Shown: piece by piece, positions 49,418-59,407 of the stretch
Position numbering within the stretch: the stretch's first letter is position 1
Layout of the letters: every line of letters begins with the position of its first letter
NCBI RefSeq assembly: GCF_003660165.1
Contig: NZ_CP032829.1
Location: forward strand, 1,625,001-1,689,000
DNA length: 64,000 nt
Direction of reading: 5' to 3'
Source of the DNA: Sphingomonas paeninsulae
GTDB taxonomy: Bacteria > Pseudomonadota > Alphaproteobacteria > Sphingomonadales > Sphingomonadaceae
Made by a program: the position numbers and the translations under genes
The notes under the pieces: generated by a model
What the model saw: only the letters and a program-made list of their open reading frames with translations
The model's database searches: none
What the model was told of the DNA's origin: nothing

Positions 49418-49586
49418 CTAAGCGATCCTTGCCGGTGTCCTGCCCGAACGCGTGATTTCAATAAAAGTTCATGCGGCGTCGCAATAGGTTGCTGCGTTGC
49501 ACAATAGAGATGGGACGCGTCGTGCAAAGAGTCAAATGATCGACTCGTGCGTTGAGACGGACGATTGCTTTCGAACGACGCGTTGA

Positions 49587-50953
<1,367 letters not shown>

Positions 50954-50954
<1 letters not shown>

Positions 50955-51967
50955 TGGCGCGCATGAATATGATCGAAGCCATTAATTCTGCGATGGACGT
51001 TGCCTTGGCACGTGACTCCAATGTCACGATTCTGGGCGAAGATGTCGGCTTTTTCGGCGGCGTGTTTCGCGCGACTGCCGGGCTTCAGGCCAAGCACGGC
51101 AAGACGCGGGTGTTCGATACGCCGATTACTGAATGCGGGATCATCGGTGTGGCGGTCGGCATGGCGGCTTATGGCTTGCGTCCGGTCCCCGAAATCCAGT
51201 TTGCTGACTATATCTATCCTGCCCTCGATCAGTTGGTGAGCGAGGCGGCGCGACTGCGGTATCGATCGGCGGGGGAGTTTCCCATGCCGATCACGGTACG
51301 GTCCCCGTTCGGCGGCGGCATTTTCGGGGGGCAGACGCATAGCCAGTCGCCTGAAGGTATCTTCACCCACGTATCGGGACTAAAAACTGTAGTGCCGTCG
51401 AATCCCTATGATGCCAAAGGCCTGTTGCTGGCGAGCATCGAGGACAATGATCCGACGATCTTCTTCGAACCGAAGCGCATTTATAACGGCCCTTTTGATG
51501 GCCATTACGACCGCCCGGTATCGCCATGGGCCAAGCACGAAGGCTCGGAGGTTCCCGAAGGCTATTACACCGTTCCGCTGGGTAAGGCGGCGATCGTGAG
51601 GGCAGGGGCGGATGTTACGATCCTTACCTATGGCACGATGGTCCACGTCGCGCGGGCGGCGGTCGAAGAACTTGGCGTCGATGCCGAGGTTATCGATTTG
51701 CGCACGCTGGTCCCGCTCGACATTGAGACGATCGAGGCCAGTGTGAAAAAGACCGGACGTTGCTTGATCGTGCACGAAGCGACGCGAACATCTGGTTTCG
51801 GGGCCGAACTGGCCGCGATGGTGCAGGAACGGTGCTTTTATCACCTCGAAGCACCGGTCGAAAGAGTGACCGGTTTCGACACGCCCTATCCGCACAGTCT
51901 TGAATGGGCATATTTCCCGGGACCGATCCGTATCGGAATGGCGCTCGAAAAAGTGATGAAGGACTAG
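50954..51967 (+). CDS. bkdA2: Branched-chain 2-oxoacid dehydrogenase E1 component, beta subunit
   Basis: 337 residues. It overlaps the E1 alpha stop by one base (TGATG). Conserved transketolase-like features are present: ILGEDVGFFGGVFRATAGL at the N-terminus, EIQFADYIYPALDQLVSEAARLRYRS, the loop PFGGGIFGGQTHSQSPEG, and the C-terminal domain with ILTYGTMVHVARAAVEEL and TRTSGFGAELAAMVQE. The protein makes a heterotetramer with E1 alpha. The E2 gene starts three bases after its stop. Confidence 0.93.
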
Positions 51968-51969
51968 AT

Positions 51970-53235
51970 ATGGCGCGTTTTACATTCCGTTTGCCCGATA
52001 TTGGCGAAGGCATAGCCGAGGCAGAGATCGTTGCATGGCACGTGAAGGTCGGCGACCGCGTCGAGGAAGATGCCGGGCTTGCCGATATGATGACGGACAA
52101 GGCGACGGTCGAGATGGAGTCACCGGTTTCGGGTGTGGTCGTCGAGGTTGCGGGCGAAGTGGGCGACCTGATCCCGATCGGCTCGGCACTGGTGGTGATC
52201 GAGGTCGATGATGATGGCAGCGAGGCGCCGGTTGAAGATCCGGTCAATGCCGAGACCTCGCAACCGGTCGCTGTCGTTGAGGTGCCAAAAGCCGAAGCCG
52301 TAGTCCAACCCGCAGCCGTTGCCGTCGCAACGGAGGCGGCCCCCATCGAGGTTCCGGTTGCTCCCCGTGCCACCGAACATGATGCGGTGCTGGCCTCGCC
52401 TGCCGTTCGCGCGCGGGCAAAAGACCTTGGCGTCGATCTGGCTCAGGTAAAGGCTCGTGAAGGCGGTCGGATCAGGCACAGCGATCTCGACGCTTATCTG
52501 AGTTATACTCAGGGCTATCGCGCCGGTAACGCCGCGCCACGTGCCGATCAGCCGATCAAGATCATCGGTATGCGCCGCCGCATTGCGGAGAACATGGCTG
52601 CGTCAAAACGCCATATCCCTCACTTCACCTATGTCGACGAATTCGATGTGACCGCACTGGAAGCAATGCGCGGTGATCTGAATGCCAATCGCGGGAACCG
52701 GCCAAAATTGACGATGCTGCCCCTGCTGATCGTTGCGATCTGCAAGGCGATCCCCGAATTTCCGATGATCAACGCACGTTATGATGACGAGGCGGGTGTC
52801 GTGACGCGCTACGGCGCTGTCCATCTCGGCATGGCGACGCAGACCGATGCGGGACTAATGGTTCCGGTTATCCGAAATGCAGAGAGCATGAACGTCTGGC
52901 AACTGGCAGCAGAGATTGTTCGGCTGGCCGAAGCCGCGCGTTTGGGCAAGGCAAAGTCGGAGGAACTTTCCGGCTCGACGCTGACCGTGACTTCGCTCGG
53001 CCCACTTGGCGGCATCGTAACCACTCCGGTCATCAATCGACCCGAAGTCGCTATCGTGGGGCCAAACAAGATCGTGGAGCGCCCGGTGATACGCGACGGT
53101 GAAATCGCCATTGCCAAGCTGATGAACCTTTCGATCAGTTGCGACCACCGTGTCGTCGATGGCTGGGATGCAGCCAGCTTTGTGCAGGCGGTCAGGAAGT
53201 TTGTCGAAACACCGGTGCTCTTGTTTGCGGACTAG
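51970..53235 (+). CDS. bkdB: Branched-chain 2-oxoacid dehydrogenase E2 component (dihydrolipoamide acyltransferase)
   Basis: 421 residues from the ATG at 51970. The lipoyl domain has the modified lysine Lys44 in MMTDKATVEMES. An Ala/Pro/Val-rich linker follows (about residues 80-140), then the E1/E3-binding domain (LASPAVRARAKDLGVDLAQV). The catalytic domain ends in SISCDHRVVDGWDAASF, giving His393 and Asp397. It moves the acyl group to CoA. The E3 component (lipoamide dehydrogenase) is not encoded here, so it must be supplied from elsewhere, probably shared with other complexes. Confidence 0.93.
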   Translation: MARFTFRLPDIGEGIAEAEIVAWHVKVGDRVEEDAGLADMMTDKATVEMESPVSGVVVEVAGEVGDLIPIGSALVVIEVDDDGSEAPVEDPVNAETSQPVAVVEVPKAEAVVQPAAVAVATEAAPIEVPVAPRATEHDAVLASPAVRARAKDLGVDLAQVKAREGGRIRHSDLDAYLSYTQGYRAGNAAPRADQPIKIIGMRRRIAENMAASKRHIPHFTYVDEFDVTALEAMRGDLNANRGNRPKLTMLPLLIVAICKAIPEFPMINARYDDEAGVVTRYGAVHLGMATQTDAGLMVPVIRNAESMNVWQLAAEIVRLAEAARLGKAKSEELSGSTLTVTSLGPLGGIVTTPVINRPEVAIVGPNKIVERPVIRDGEIAIAKLMNLSISCDHRVVDGWDAASFVQAVRKFVETPVLLFAD

Positions 53236-53266
53236 AGTTATTGCGCGTCGCAGCATAAGGCGCGGC

Positions 53267-54487
53267 ATGGCTTCACCGACGACCGCGCCCGGACGCACCG
53301 AATTTATCGTAATTGTCGCAGGCATAATGATGACGGTCGCGTTTGCGATCGATTCGATGCTGCCTGCACTCCCTGCGATTGCCCACTCGCTCGGTGTAAC
53401 CATTCCTAATCACCAGCAGTTCGTGATTACCGCGTTCATGATCGGCTTCGGCGTTTCTCAGTTTTTCGTAGGAACGCTGTCGGATCGTTATGGCCGGCGC
53501 GGACTGATGCTGGGTTCGCTGATTGCCTACACGCTGTTCAGTATCGCGGCGGCCATTGCGCCGACTTTCGAACTGCTGCTGCTTGCTCGATTTGCGCAGG
53601 GCGCGGGTGCCGCCGGAGCGCGTGTTCTGGTCGTCTCTATTGTTCGCGACAAGTTCGAAGGCCGCGCAATGGCACAGGTCATGAGCCTTGCCCAAGTCGT
53701 ATTCATGGCCGCGCCCATTCTGGCACCAACGATGGGAACGCTAATCATCGCGATTGCCCCCTGGCGCTGGATATTCATCGTTCTGGCGGTGGTGGGAGCG
53801 CTGCTTTGGGCCTGGGTATTCTTGCGCCTGCCCGAAACGCAACACCCCGAGGATCGCGTTCCCATTACCCGGGCGCAGATTATCGAAAGCTTCGGGATCG
53901 TGCTGTCCGATCGGCAATCGGTCGGATACACGATTGCCCTGACGTTCATGACTTGCTCGATCTTTGGATTTCTGACCTCGGTACAACAGATTTTTGACCA
54001 GATATTCCATCGTCCGGCGTTCCTGGCGGTCGGTTTTGCGATTATGGCGAGCACGATGGCGATTGCTTCGCTCGTCAACGCGCGGATCGTCATGCGCTGG
54101 GGAATGCGCAGGATCGGACATTGTGCGTTGTTGGCGTTTACGACTTTTGCGACGCTGCACGTTCTCGTGGCGGTATCGGGTTATGAAACGCTGACCAGCT
54201 TTATCGTCATGCAGGCTTTGATGATGGGCTGCTTTTCGCTGGCAGTCGGCAACTTCGGTGCGCTGGCGATGGAAGAAGTCGGGCATGTCGCCGGAACCGC
54301 AAGCTCGCTACAGGGATCGTTTTCGACAATTGCGGGAGCGTTGGGGGGCAGTATCGTGGGGCAGATGTTCAACGGAAGCACCACACCGCTTTATGCCGGA
54401 ATCACCATTTTCGGCCTCGGTGCTCTCATTGCTGTGTTCGTGGCTGAGCGTGGTAAAATGTTCGCATCTCATGTCGCTCAGAAATAA
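53267..54487 (+). CDS. MFS exporter, Bcr/CflA (drug resistance) type
   Basis: 406 residues from the ATG at 53267, after AAGG; the open frame extends back into the E2 gene but that part is a shadow. Twelve membrane helices can be drawn. MFS motif A is GTLSDRYGRRGLMLG after helix 2, and the fourth helix has RFAQGAGAAGARVLVVSIVRDKFEG, typical of the Bcr/CflA subgroup, which exports drugs and sometimes amino acids or dipeptides. It is in the same direction as, and 31 bases after, the bkd operon. Confidence 0.87.
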   Translation: MASPTTAPGRTEFIVIVAGIMMTVAFAIDSMLPALPAIAHSLGVTIPNHQQFVITAFMIGFGVSQFFVGTLSDRYGRRGLMLGSLIAYTLFSIAAAIAPTFELLLLARFAQGAGAAGARVLVVSIVRDKFEGRAMAQVMSLAQVVFMAAPILAPTMGTLIIAIAPWRWIFIVLAVVGALLWAWVFLRLPETQHPEDRVPITRAQIIESFGIVLSDRQSVGYTIALTFMTCSIFGFLTSVQQIFDQIFHRPAFLAVGFAIMASTMAIASLVNARIVMRWGMRRIGHCALLAFTTFATLHVLVAVSGYETLTSFIVMQALMMGCFSLAVGNFGALAMEEVGHVAGTASSLQGSFSTIAGALGGSIVGQMFNGSTTPLYAGITIFGLGALIAVFVAERGKMFASHVAQK

Positions 54488-54496
54488 GGACAAGTA

Positions 54497-54913
54497 ATGG
54501 CATATTGGCTGATTAAGTCCGAACCGCATAAATATTCATGGGCTGATCTACAGCGCGATGGACGGACGATCTGGGACGGGGTTCGCAATCACACCGCCGC
54601 CATCAATCTTCGCGCGATGAAAGTCGGTGACCGCGCCCTGTTCTATCACAGCAACGAGGGCAAGGAAGCCGTCGGCATCGTCGAGATCGTGCGTGAGCAT
54701 TATCTTGACCCCAGCGATGAGGCAAAACGCTTTCCCGCCGTCGATGTCGCACCGGTTCAAACATTGCCGGCTCCGGTCACCCTCGCCGCGATCAAGGCGG
54801 ACAGTTTCTTCGCAGACTTCGATCTTGTGCGTCAGTCGCGTTTATCGGTCGCGTCTGTCGGCAAGGCACATTGGGACAGGATCATGGAACTTGCGGGCGC
54901 GAGCGATCTGTGA
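54497..54913 (+). CDS. EVE-domain protein
   Basis: 138 residues. The whole protein is one EVE domain: YWLIKSEPHKYSWADLQRDGRTIWDGVRNHTAAINLRAMKVGDRALFYHSN, then GIVEIVREHYLDPSD. The family (human THYN1 is a member) has a PUA-like fold that binds modified bases in DNA or RNA. It is common in bacteria as a stand-alone small protein with no settled role. It follows the MFS gene by nine bases and probably shares its transcript. Confidence 0.88.
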   Translation: MAYWLIKSEPHKYSWADLQRDGRTIWDGVRNHTAAINLRAMKVGDRALFYHSNEGKEAVGIVEIVREHYLDPSDEAKRFPAVDVAPVQTLPAPVTLAAIKADSFFADFDLVRQSRLSVASVGKAHWDRIMELAGASDL

Positions 54914-54966
54914 CTTGTATTAGGCATAGTGTTACAATTTCGTGTCATTAAGCTAAGAGACAGGAA

Positions 54967-56046
54967 TTGAGCTCTAGCATCGTAACTGGAGCGGCACGTA
55001 AACCTGCTACCGGCGAGGATTCGTTTTTGGCTCCGTATCGATCCCCATATTTGACCGAACCCGCGACTCTTTCGATTGCTACGCCGCTACGGCCTATATC
55101 GGATTCGATTGCTAATTTCGACGATATCGAAGTGCCGATCCCGCTCGGCTGGATGATGGCGGGTCTGGTGCTGAGTTTTATCGGCGTCACGCTGTTGATG
55201 TGGCATGCCCATCTTACGCTCGATCCCAACACTCCGGCTAATGGGGCGTTGCTGTTTGTAATGGCTCTGGCAGGCTTGATCCGATACACATACCGCGCTC
55301 CGAAATCGCGCACGCAAAGAATTTCCCGCGATGCCGCCGAGTATCTTGGCATGTTTATCGTGGTCGTCGTTCTCGGCGCGTTGGCAAGCTATCCAGTGGC
55401 AGTCGGAACAACCGGCTATGTCGATATGACGCTTGAACAGATCGACCAGTTTTTCCGGTTCAACTGGGTTGGCTGGTACGATTTCACCGTCGCGCACAAA
55501 TCTCTGCAGCTATTGGGGAGCCTGGTGTACGCGAGCATTTACCTGACACCCGTAATCCTGCTCAGTTATTTCGCGCAGGCGGATCGCAAGGCCGAAGCGC
55601 GCGTGTTCATTGCCAGTTTCTGGGCTGCAGCCATTTTTACGTTGATGCTGTTTGTGGCATTCCCCGCCCAGGGGCCGCTGGCTTTTCTGGTCCATGGGCC
55701 GATTTCGTACATGCCGACCAGCGCGCTTTATCAGTCCGAGCTTATTCCTGTCCTTCGCGACGGGACATTTCATCAAGTCAGCCTGGGAGCGTTGCGGGGT
55801 CTTGTCTGCGCACCCAGTTTTCACACCACGAGTGCTGTTCTGTATATGCTAGCCGCCTGGCCGATCAGGTCGTTGCGCTGGCCTTTGATAGCGTTGAACT
55901 GTGCAATGCTGCTCTCCGTTCCGGTTGAGGGTACGCATTATCTTGCCGATATGATCGGCGGTGCACTTGTCGCGCTCGTTGCTTATGCTGTTTTTAAATT
56001 TCTAGCTAAACGCCTTTTATTGCGAAAGACTCTCGATAGCGCTTGA
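54967..56046 (+). CDS. PAP2-family membrane phosphatase (Aur1/Ipt1-like)
   Basis: 359 residues from a TTG at 54967, after AGGAA; no ATG comes earlier. It has six or seven predicted membrane helices. The phosphatase motifs are split as in the inositolphosphotransferase-like branch: CAPSFHTTSAVLYMLAAW supplies the SxxH part and VEGTHYLADMIGGALVAL the final His/Asp part. Members remove phosphate from, or transfer head groups to, lipids. A link to sphingolipid metabolism is possible in a sphingomonad but is only inference. Confidence 0.78.
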   Translation: MSSSIVTGAARKPATGEDSFLAPYRSPYLTEPATLSIATPLRPISDSIANFDDIEVPIPLGWMMAGLVLSFIGVTLLMWHAHLTLDPNTPANGALLFVMALAGLIRYTYRAPKSRTQRISRDAAEYLGMFIVVVVLGALASYPVAVGTTGYVDMTLEQIDQFFRFNWVGWYDFTVAHKSLQLLGSLVYASIYLTPVILLSYFAQADRKAEARVFIASFWAAAIFTLMLFVAFPAQGPLAFLVHGPISYMPTSALYQSELIPVLRDGTFHQVSLGALRGLVCAPSFHTTSAVLYMLAAWPIRSLRWPLIALNCAMLLSVPVEGTHYLADMIGGALVALVAYAVFKFLAKRLLLRKTLDSA

Positions 56047-56070
56047 CGCTGCGAACGACTCTCAATAGCG
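56021..56070. repeat. 21-bp direct repeat, 29-bp period
   Basis: The copies at 56021-56041 and 56050-56070 share 19 of 21 bases (TGCGAA-GACTCTC-ATAGCG with one variable base at each break). The first copy overlaps the last codons of the PAP2 gene; the second precedes the siderophore receptor hairpin. Confidence 0.9.
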
Positions 56071-56071
56071 A

Positions 56072-56092
56072 GCCCCCATTAGCTTTGGGGGC
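56072..56092 (+). promoter_or_regulatory. Stem-loop just upstream of the siderophore receptor start
   Basis: GCCCCCA and TGGGGGC form a perfect 7-bp stem with a 7-base loop, ending three bases before the ATG at 56096. The G-run is the only Shine-Dalgarno-like sequence present, and the stem would cover it. Alternatively this is a terminator for the PAP2 gene, though no T-run follows. Confidence 0.5.
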
Positions 56093-56095
56093 ATC

Positions 56096-58624
56096 ATGAA
56101 CGATCAGAATACAAACCGGACGACCTTCCGGTCGGTTCCAACCTTCCTTGCGTTGGGCTGCATAGGGTTGCTGGCGACAGCACCGGCTTACGCTGAGGCT
56201 GCCGATGCGGATCCCGCCGATCAGATCATTGTCAGCGGGCAACAGGAAAAGATCGAGATTCCAAAATCGGTCGCGCCGCTGATCAACACGCCGCGATCGG
56301 TCGTTGTGATCGATGCGCAGGTTATCAAGGAAACCGGGTCGGCGACCTTGGTCGATGCGCTCCGGACGGTTCCGGGTATTACTTTTGGCGCGGCAGAGGG
56401 CGGCAATCCGATCGGGGATCGTCCTTTCATTCGCGGTTTCGACAGCCAGGGATCGACCTATCTCGACGGCGTCCGCGATCTGGGCGCGCAGACGCGAGAA
56501 ATTTTCGCTGTCGATGCGATACAGGTTGTTCGTGGTTCGGATTCGACGCTCGGTGGACGGGGTTCCGCAGGTGGTACGCTTAATATCATCTCGAAGCTTC
56601 CAAAGGCCCGCGACTTCGCAACGCTTGATGTCAGCGCAGGAACGGCCAATTATAAGCGCGTTGTCGGTGACGTTAATTACCAGCTTTCCGATACCGTAGC
56701 AGTTCGATTGGCCGCGATGTGGCATGATCAGAACGTCGCAGGGCGTGATGCGCTGTGGCAGAAGCGCTGGGGCGTCGCGCCGTCGCTCACTGTTGGCCTT
56801 GGTACGCCGACCCGCCTGACGGTTGGTTATTATCACCTCACAAGCCACGAGTTGCCTGATAGCGGCCTTCCCTATCTGTACACGGTTGGTAATACTCCCG
56901 ATCTCGGCACCAGCTACTCTGAACCTGCTATCGGTCGGATTACGACCGCTGGCGGTCAAACCGGTACCGTCGACCGCTCAACTTTTTACGGTCTGAAAGA
57001 TCGGGATTTCCGCGATGCCAGAACCGATCAGGCAACACTCCGGGTGGAACATGATTTCGGGAGCGTCACACTCCGCAACACCTCGCGCTTCAGTCACAAT
57101 ACTCAGGCATATATCTATACCCAGCCTGACGATTCGGCCGGCAACGTGTTCGGTACGACGACAACGAATGCGACGACACCGGCAAACGGGACGATCCAGA
57201 CCAACGGCGGCTATGTCTGGCGGCGGGCGAACTCGCGTTATGGTTATAACAATGGCCTCACGAATCAGACCGACCTTTTCGGTAAGTTCAAAACTGGCAG
57301 CATCGAACACAGCTTTTCTGCGGGAACTGAATTTTCCTGGGAAAAGGCGCGTCGCGGCGCTTTCGTAACGCGCGGTTATCTGAACCCTACATCCGGCGTC
57401 GAAATCTTGTCGAACGGTTCGCAAATCAATCCGCGTTGCAACAGCAACACGATTGCGCGCTATTATTGCACCAGCCTGTTTAACCCGAACCCAAATGACC
57501 CGTGGGTGAATTACGCCAGCGACACCTCGAAGGTTCAGTCGCCAATCGTGAAGATGCTGCCGATCGAAGAAACTCAGTATGATGCGAATACGCAGAGCGC
57601 CTACGCTTTCGATTCGATCACGCTGACCCCTTCGCTGATTCTGAACCTCGGCGCGCGCATAGATCGCTTTGGATCGACCGTGACGCCCGGCCTCGCTGCA
57701 AACGCCACGCAGACGATCAAACTCAGCCGGACCGACACGATTTTCAATTATCAGCTGGGACTGGTGTTCAAACCGACTGCCAACACCAGCATCTATGGAT
57801 CGATGGCGACCTCAGCGATGCCTCCTAACAGTCTGCTCGGCGAAGGGTCGGAAGGTAACGCTCTCGGGACGACAACGACTGCGGCCGCGCTGGCTCTTCT
57901 GAATGCGTTGAAGGTTGAGAAAACGAAGTCCTATGAGATCGGCGGCAAGGCCGATTTGTTCGATGCCCATCTTTCGCTCACCGCGGCGATTTTCCAGACC
58001 GATACGAAAAACGCGCGTGTCACAAATGATCTTGGCAATGTTTCCTTCATTGGGTCGCGTCGCATCCGTGGTGTTGAACTGGGTTTCAATGGAAACATCA
58101 CGCCCGAATGGAATGTTTTCGGCGGTTACACTTATCTCGATGCCAAGATAGTAGACGGAGGGTTCACTGCATTTACCGTCCCGGCTGTTGTCGTGGGGGG
58201 CGTTACCACCGTTCCGGCGCGGACCATAACTCAGCCATCGGTTAACACCGGTCGTCAGTTCCCCCAAACCGCAAAGCATAGCTTCACCCTGTGGTCGAAT
58301 TACAAGGTCATGCCAGCCTTCACGATCGGCGGCGGCGCATTCTACACAAGTCGCGTGTTCGGTGGTTACGCGGATAACCGGGCTGTGACCGGCACCGGCG
58401 TTGCCGCAGTGGTCAACCCGGCGACCAAGATTATCGAACGCAGCGTGCCTGCATACTGGCGCTTCGATGCCCGCGTTTCATATGAATTCAACCGCAATGT
58501 CGAACTCGCGGTTAATGTTCAGAACCTGACCGACAAGGTCTATTTCAACCAGGCCTATGTGAGCCATTATGCATCCATCGCTCCTGGACGCAGTGCCTTT
58601 GCGACGCTCAGTGTAAAATATTGA
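56096..58624 (+). CDS. TonB-dependent siderophore receptor
   Basis: 842 residues. It has a signal peptide and a plug domain with siderophore-receptor features: SVVVIDAQVIKETGSATLVDALRTVPGITFGAAEGGNPIGDRPFIRGFDSQGSTYLDGVRD, then REIFAVDAIQVVRGSDSTLGGRGSAGGTLNIISK. The barrel ends VYFNQAYVSHYASIAPGRSAFATLSVKY, with a terminal aromatic. It should import ferric catecholate or hydroxamate siderophores. A PepSY-type membrane protein gene follows, a common partner that may reduce or release iron at the inner membrane. Confidence 0.92.
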   Translation: MNDQNTNRTTFRSVPTFLALGCIGLLATAPAYAEAADADPADQIIVSGQQEKIEIPKSVAPLINTPRSVVVIDAQVIKETGSATLVDALRTVPGITFGAAEGGNPIGDRPFIRGFDSQGSTYLDGVRDLGAQTREIFAVDAIQVVRGSDSTLGGRGSAGGTLNIISKLPKARDFATLDVSAGTANYKRVVGDVNYQLSDTVAVRLAAMWHDQNVAGRDALWQKRWGVAPSLTVGLGTPTRLTVGYYHLTSHELPDSGLPYLYTVGNTPDLGTSYSEPAIGRITTAGGQTGTVDRSTFYGLKDRDFRDARTDQATLRVEHDFGSVTLRNTSRFSHNTQAYIYTQPDDSAGNVFGTTTTNATTPANGTIQTNGGYVWRRANSRYGYNNGLTNQTDLFGKFKTGSIEHSFSAGTEFSWEKARRGAFVTRGYLNPTSGVEILSNGSQINPRCNSNTIARYYCTSLFNPNPNDPWVNYASDTSKVQSPIVKMLPIEETQYDANTQSAYAFDSITLTPSLILNLGARIDRFGSTVTPGLAANATQTIKLSRTDTIFNYQLGLVFKPTANTSIYGSMATSAMPPNSLLGEGSEGNALGTTTTAAALALLNALKVEKTKSYEIGGKADLFDAHLSLTAAIFQTDTKNARVTNDLGNVSFIGSRRIRGVELGFNGNITPEWNVFGGYTYLDAKIVDGGFTAFTVPAVVVGGVTTVPARTITQPSVNTGRQFPQTAKHSFTLWSNYKVMPAFTIGGGAFYTSRVFGGYADNRAVTGTGVAAVVNPATKIIERSVPAYWRFDARVSYEFNRNVELAVNVQNLTDKVYFNQAYVSHYASIAPGRSAFATLSVKY

Positions 58625-58629
58625 AGACA

Positions 58630-58678
58630 ATGCCAATGATGCGGCAATGATCGGACTCGACCATCGCCGCCTTGGCAT
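58630..58678 (+). other. Inverted repeat in the receptor-PepSY spacer
   Basis: ATGCCAA (58630) and TTGGCAT (58672) are inverted copies 35 bases apart, with weaker pairing between GCGGC and GCCGC further in. It may fold as an attenuator between the two genes. Evidence is symmetry only. Confidence 0.3.
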
Positions 58679-58714
58679 CTGCTATTTGACCCAACTTCAG
58701 GAATAACCGCACAC

Positions 58715-59395
58715 ATGTCGCTTCCGCGCTTCAATCAATCGGGTCTGTTTTTCGTCCCGCGCACATGGCAACGCGCCGCGGTCGTCCGCTGGTTGAAGCG
58801 TATTCATGCATGGACTGGATTCTGGGGCGCATTGCTGTTCCTGCTGATGGGCACAAGTGGTTTCTTGCTCAATCACAGGGGCACTCTGAAGATTGAGACC
58901 GGCGAACCGTTCGAGGTCAGTTCGATGGACATTGCGGTCCGGGCCAACCAGTTTGCCGATGCCGACGCGATGGGAAAATGGGCGAAGACCGAGCTGGGGA
59001 TGATGTCCGAGGCGCGACCACCGCGACAGGAAGGGCCGCCCATAAAAGGCAAGCGCGAGTTTATGGGTAAGCCCCATGTCGAGGCCGAAAAATGGACGCG
59101 CGCATTTACTTTGCCGAATGGCAGAGTCACCGTGGATTATGTTCCGGGGTCGACCAGCGTATCGGTAAAGCGAGAGGGGGAGGGCATTTTGTCCACGATC
59201 AAGAACCTTCACAAAGGCGTCGGGTTGAGCATGTTCTGGGTGCTCTTCCTCGACACGATCGCTGGCGCACTGGTGGCGATGAGCCTGACGGGTTTTCTGC
59301 TGTGGACCAGATTGCATGGCAGCCGAATACTGGCTGGCGTTATCGTTGGGGCCAGTCTTGCCCTGGCGCTTGGGGCAATCGTTCCGGCGTTTTGA
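58715..59395 (+). CDS. PepSY-associated membrane protein
   Basis: 226 residues. The pattern is that of short PepSY-TM proteins: a first helix (LKRIHAWTGFWGALLFLLMGTSGFLLNHR) with the His of the IHAWTGF motif, a periplasmic domain of about 100 residues, then LHKGVGLSMFWVLFLDTIAGALVAMSLTGFLLW and a last helix. Related proteins accompany TonB siderophore receptors and are thought to act in periplasmic iron reduction. It lies 90 bases after the receptor in the same direction and is convergent with the next TonB receptor (12-base gap). Confidence 0.8.
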   Translation: MSLPRFNQSGLFFVPRTWQRAAVVRWLKRIHAWTGFWGALLFLLMGTSGFLLNHRGTLKIETGEPFEVSSMDIAVRANQFADADAMGKWAKTELGMMSEARPPRQEGPPIKGKREFMGKPHVEAEKWTRAFTLPNGRVTVDYVPGSTSVSVKREGEGILSTIKNLHKGVGLSMFWVLFLDTIAGALVAMSLTGFLLWTRLHGSRILAGVIVGASLALALGAIVPAF

Positions 59396-59407
59396 CCCTC
59401 GGCGCTG

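Noticed and set aside
53150-53266. Extended N-terminus for the MFS exporter
   Set aside because: This part overlaps the E2 gene in another frame and reads as Arg/Ser-rich nonsense; the ATG at 53267 has a ribosome site and begins the first membrane helix region.
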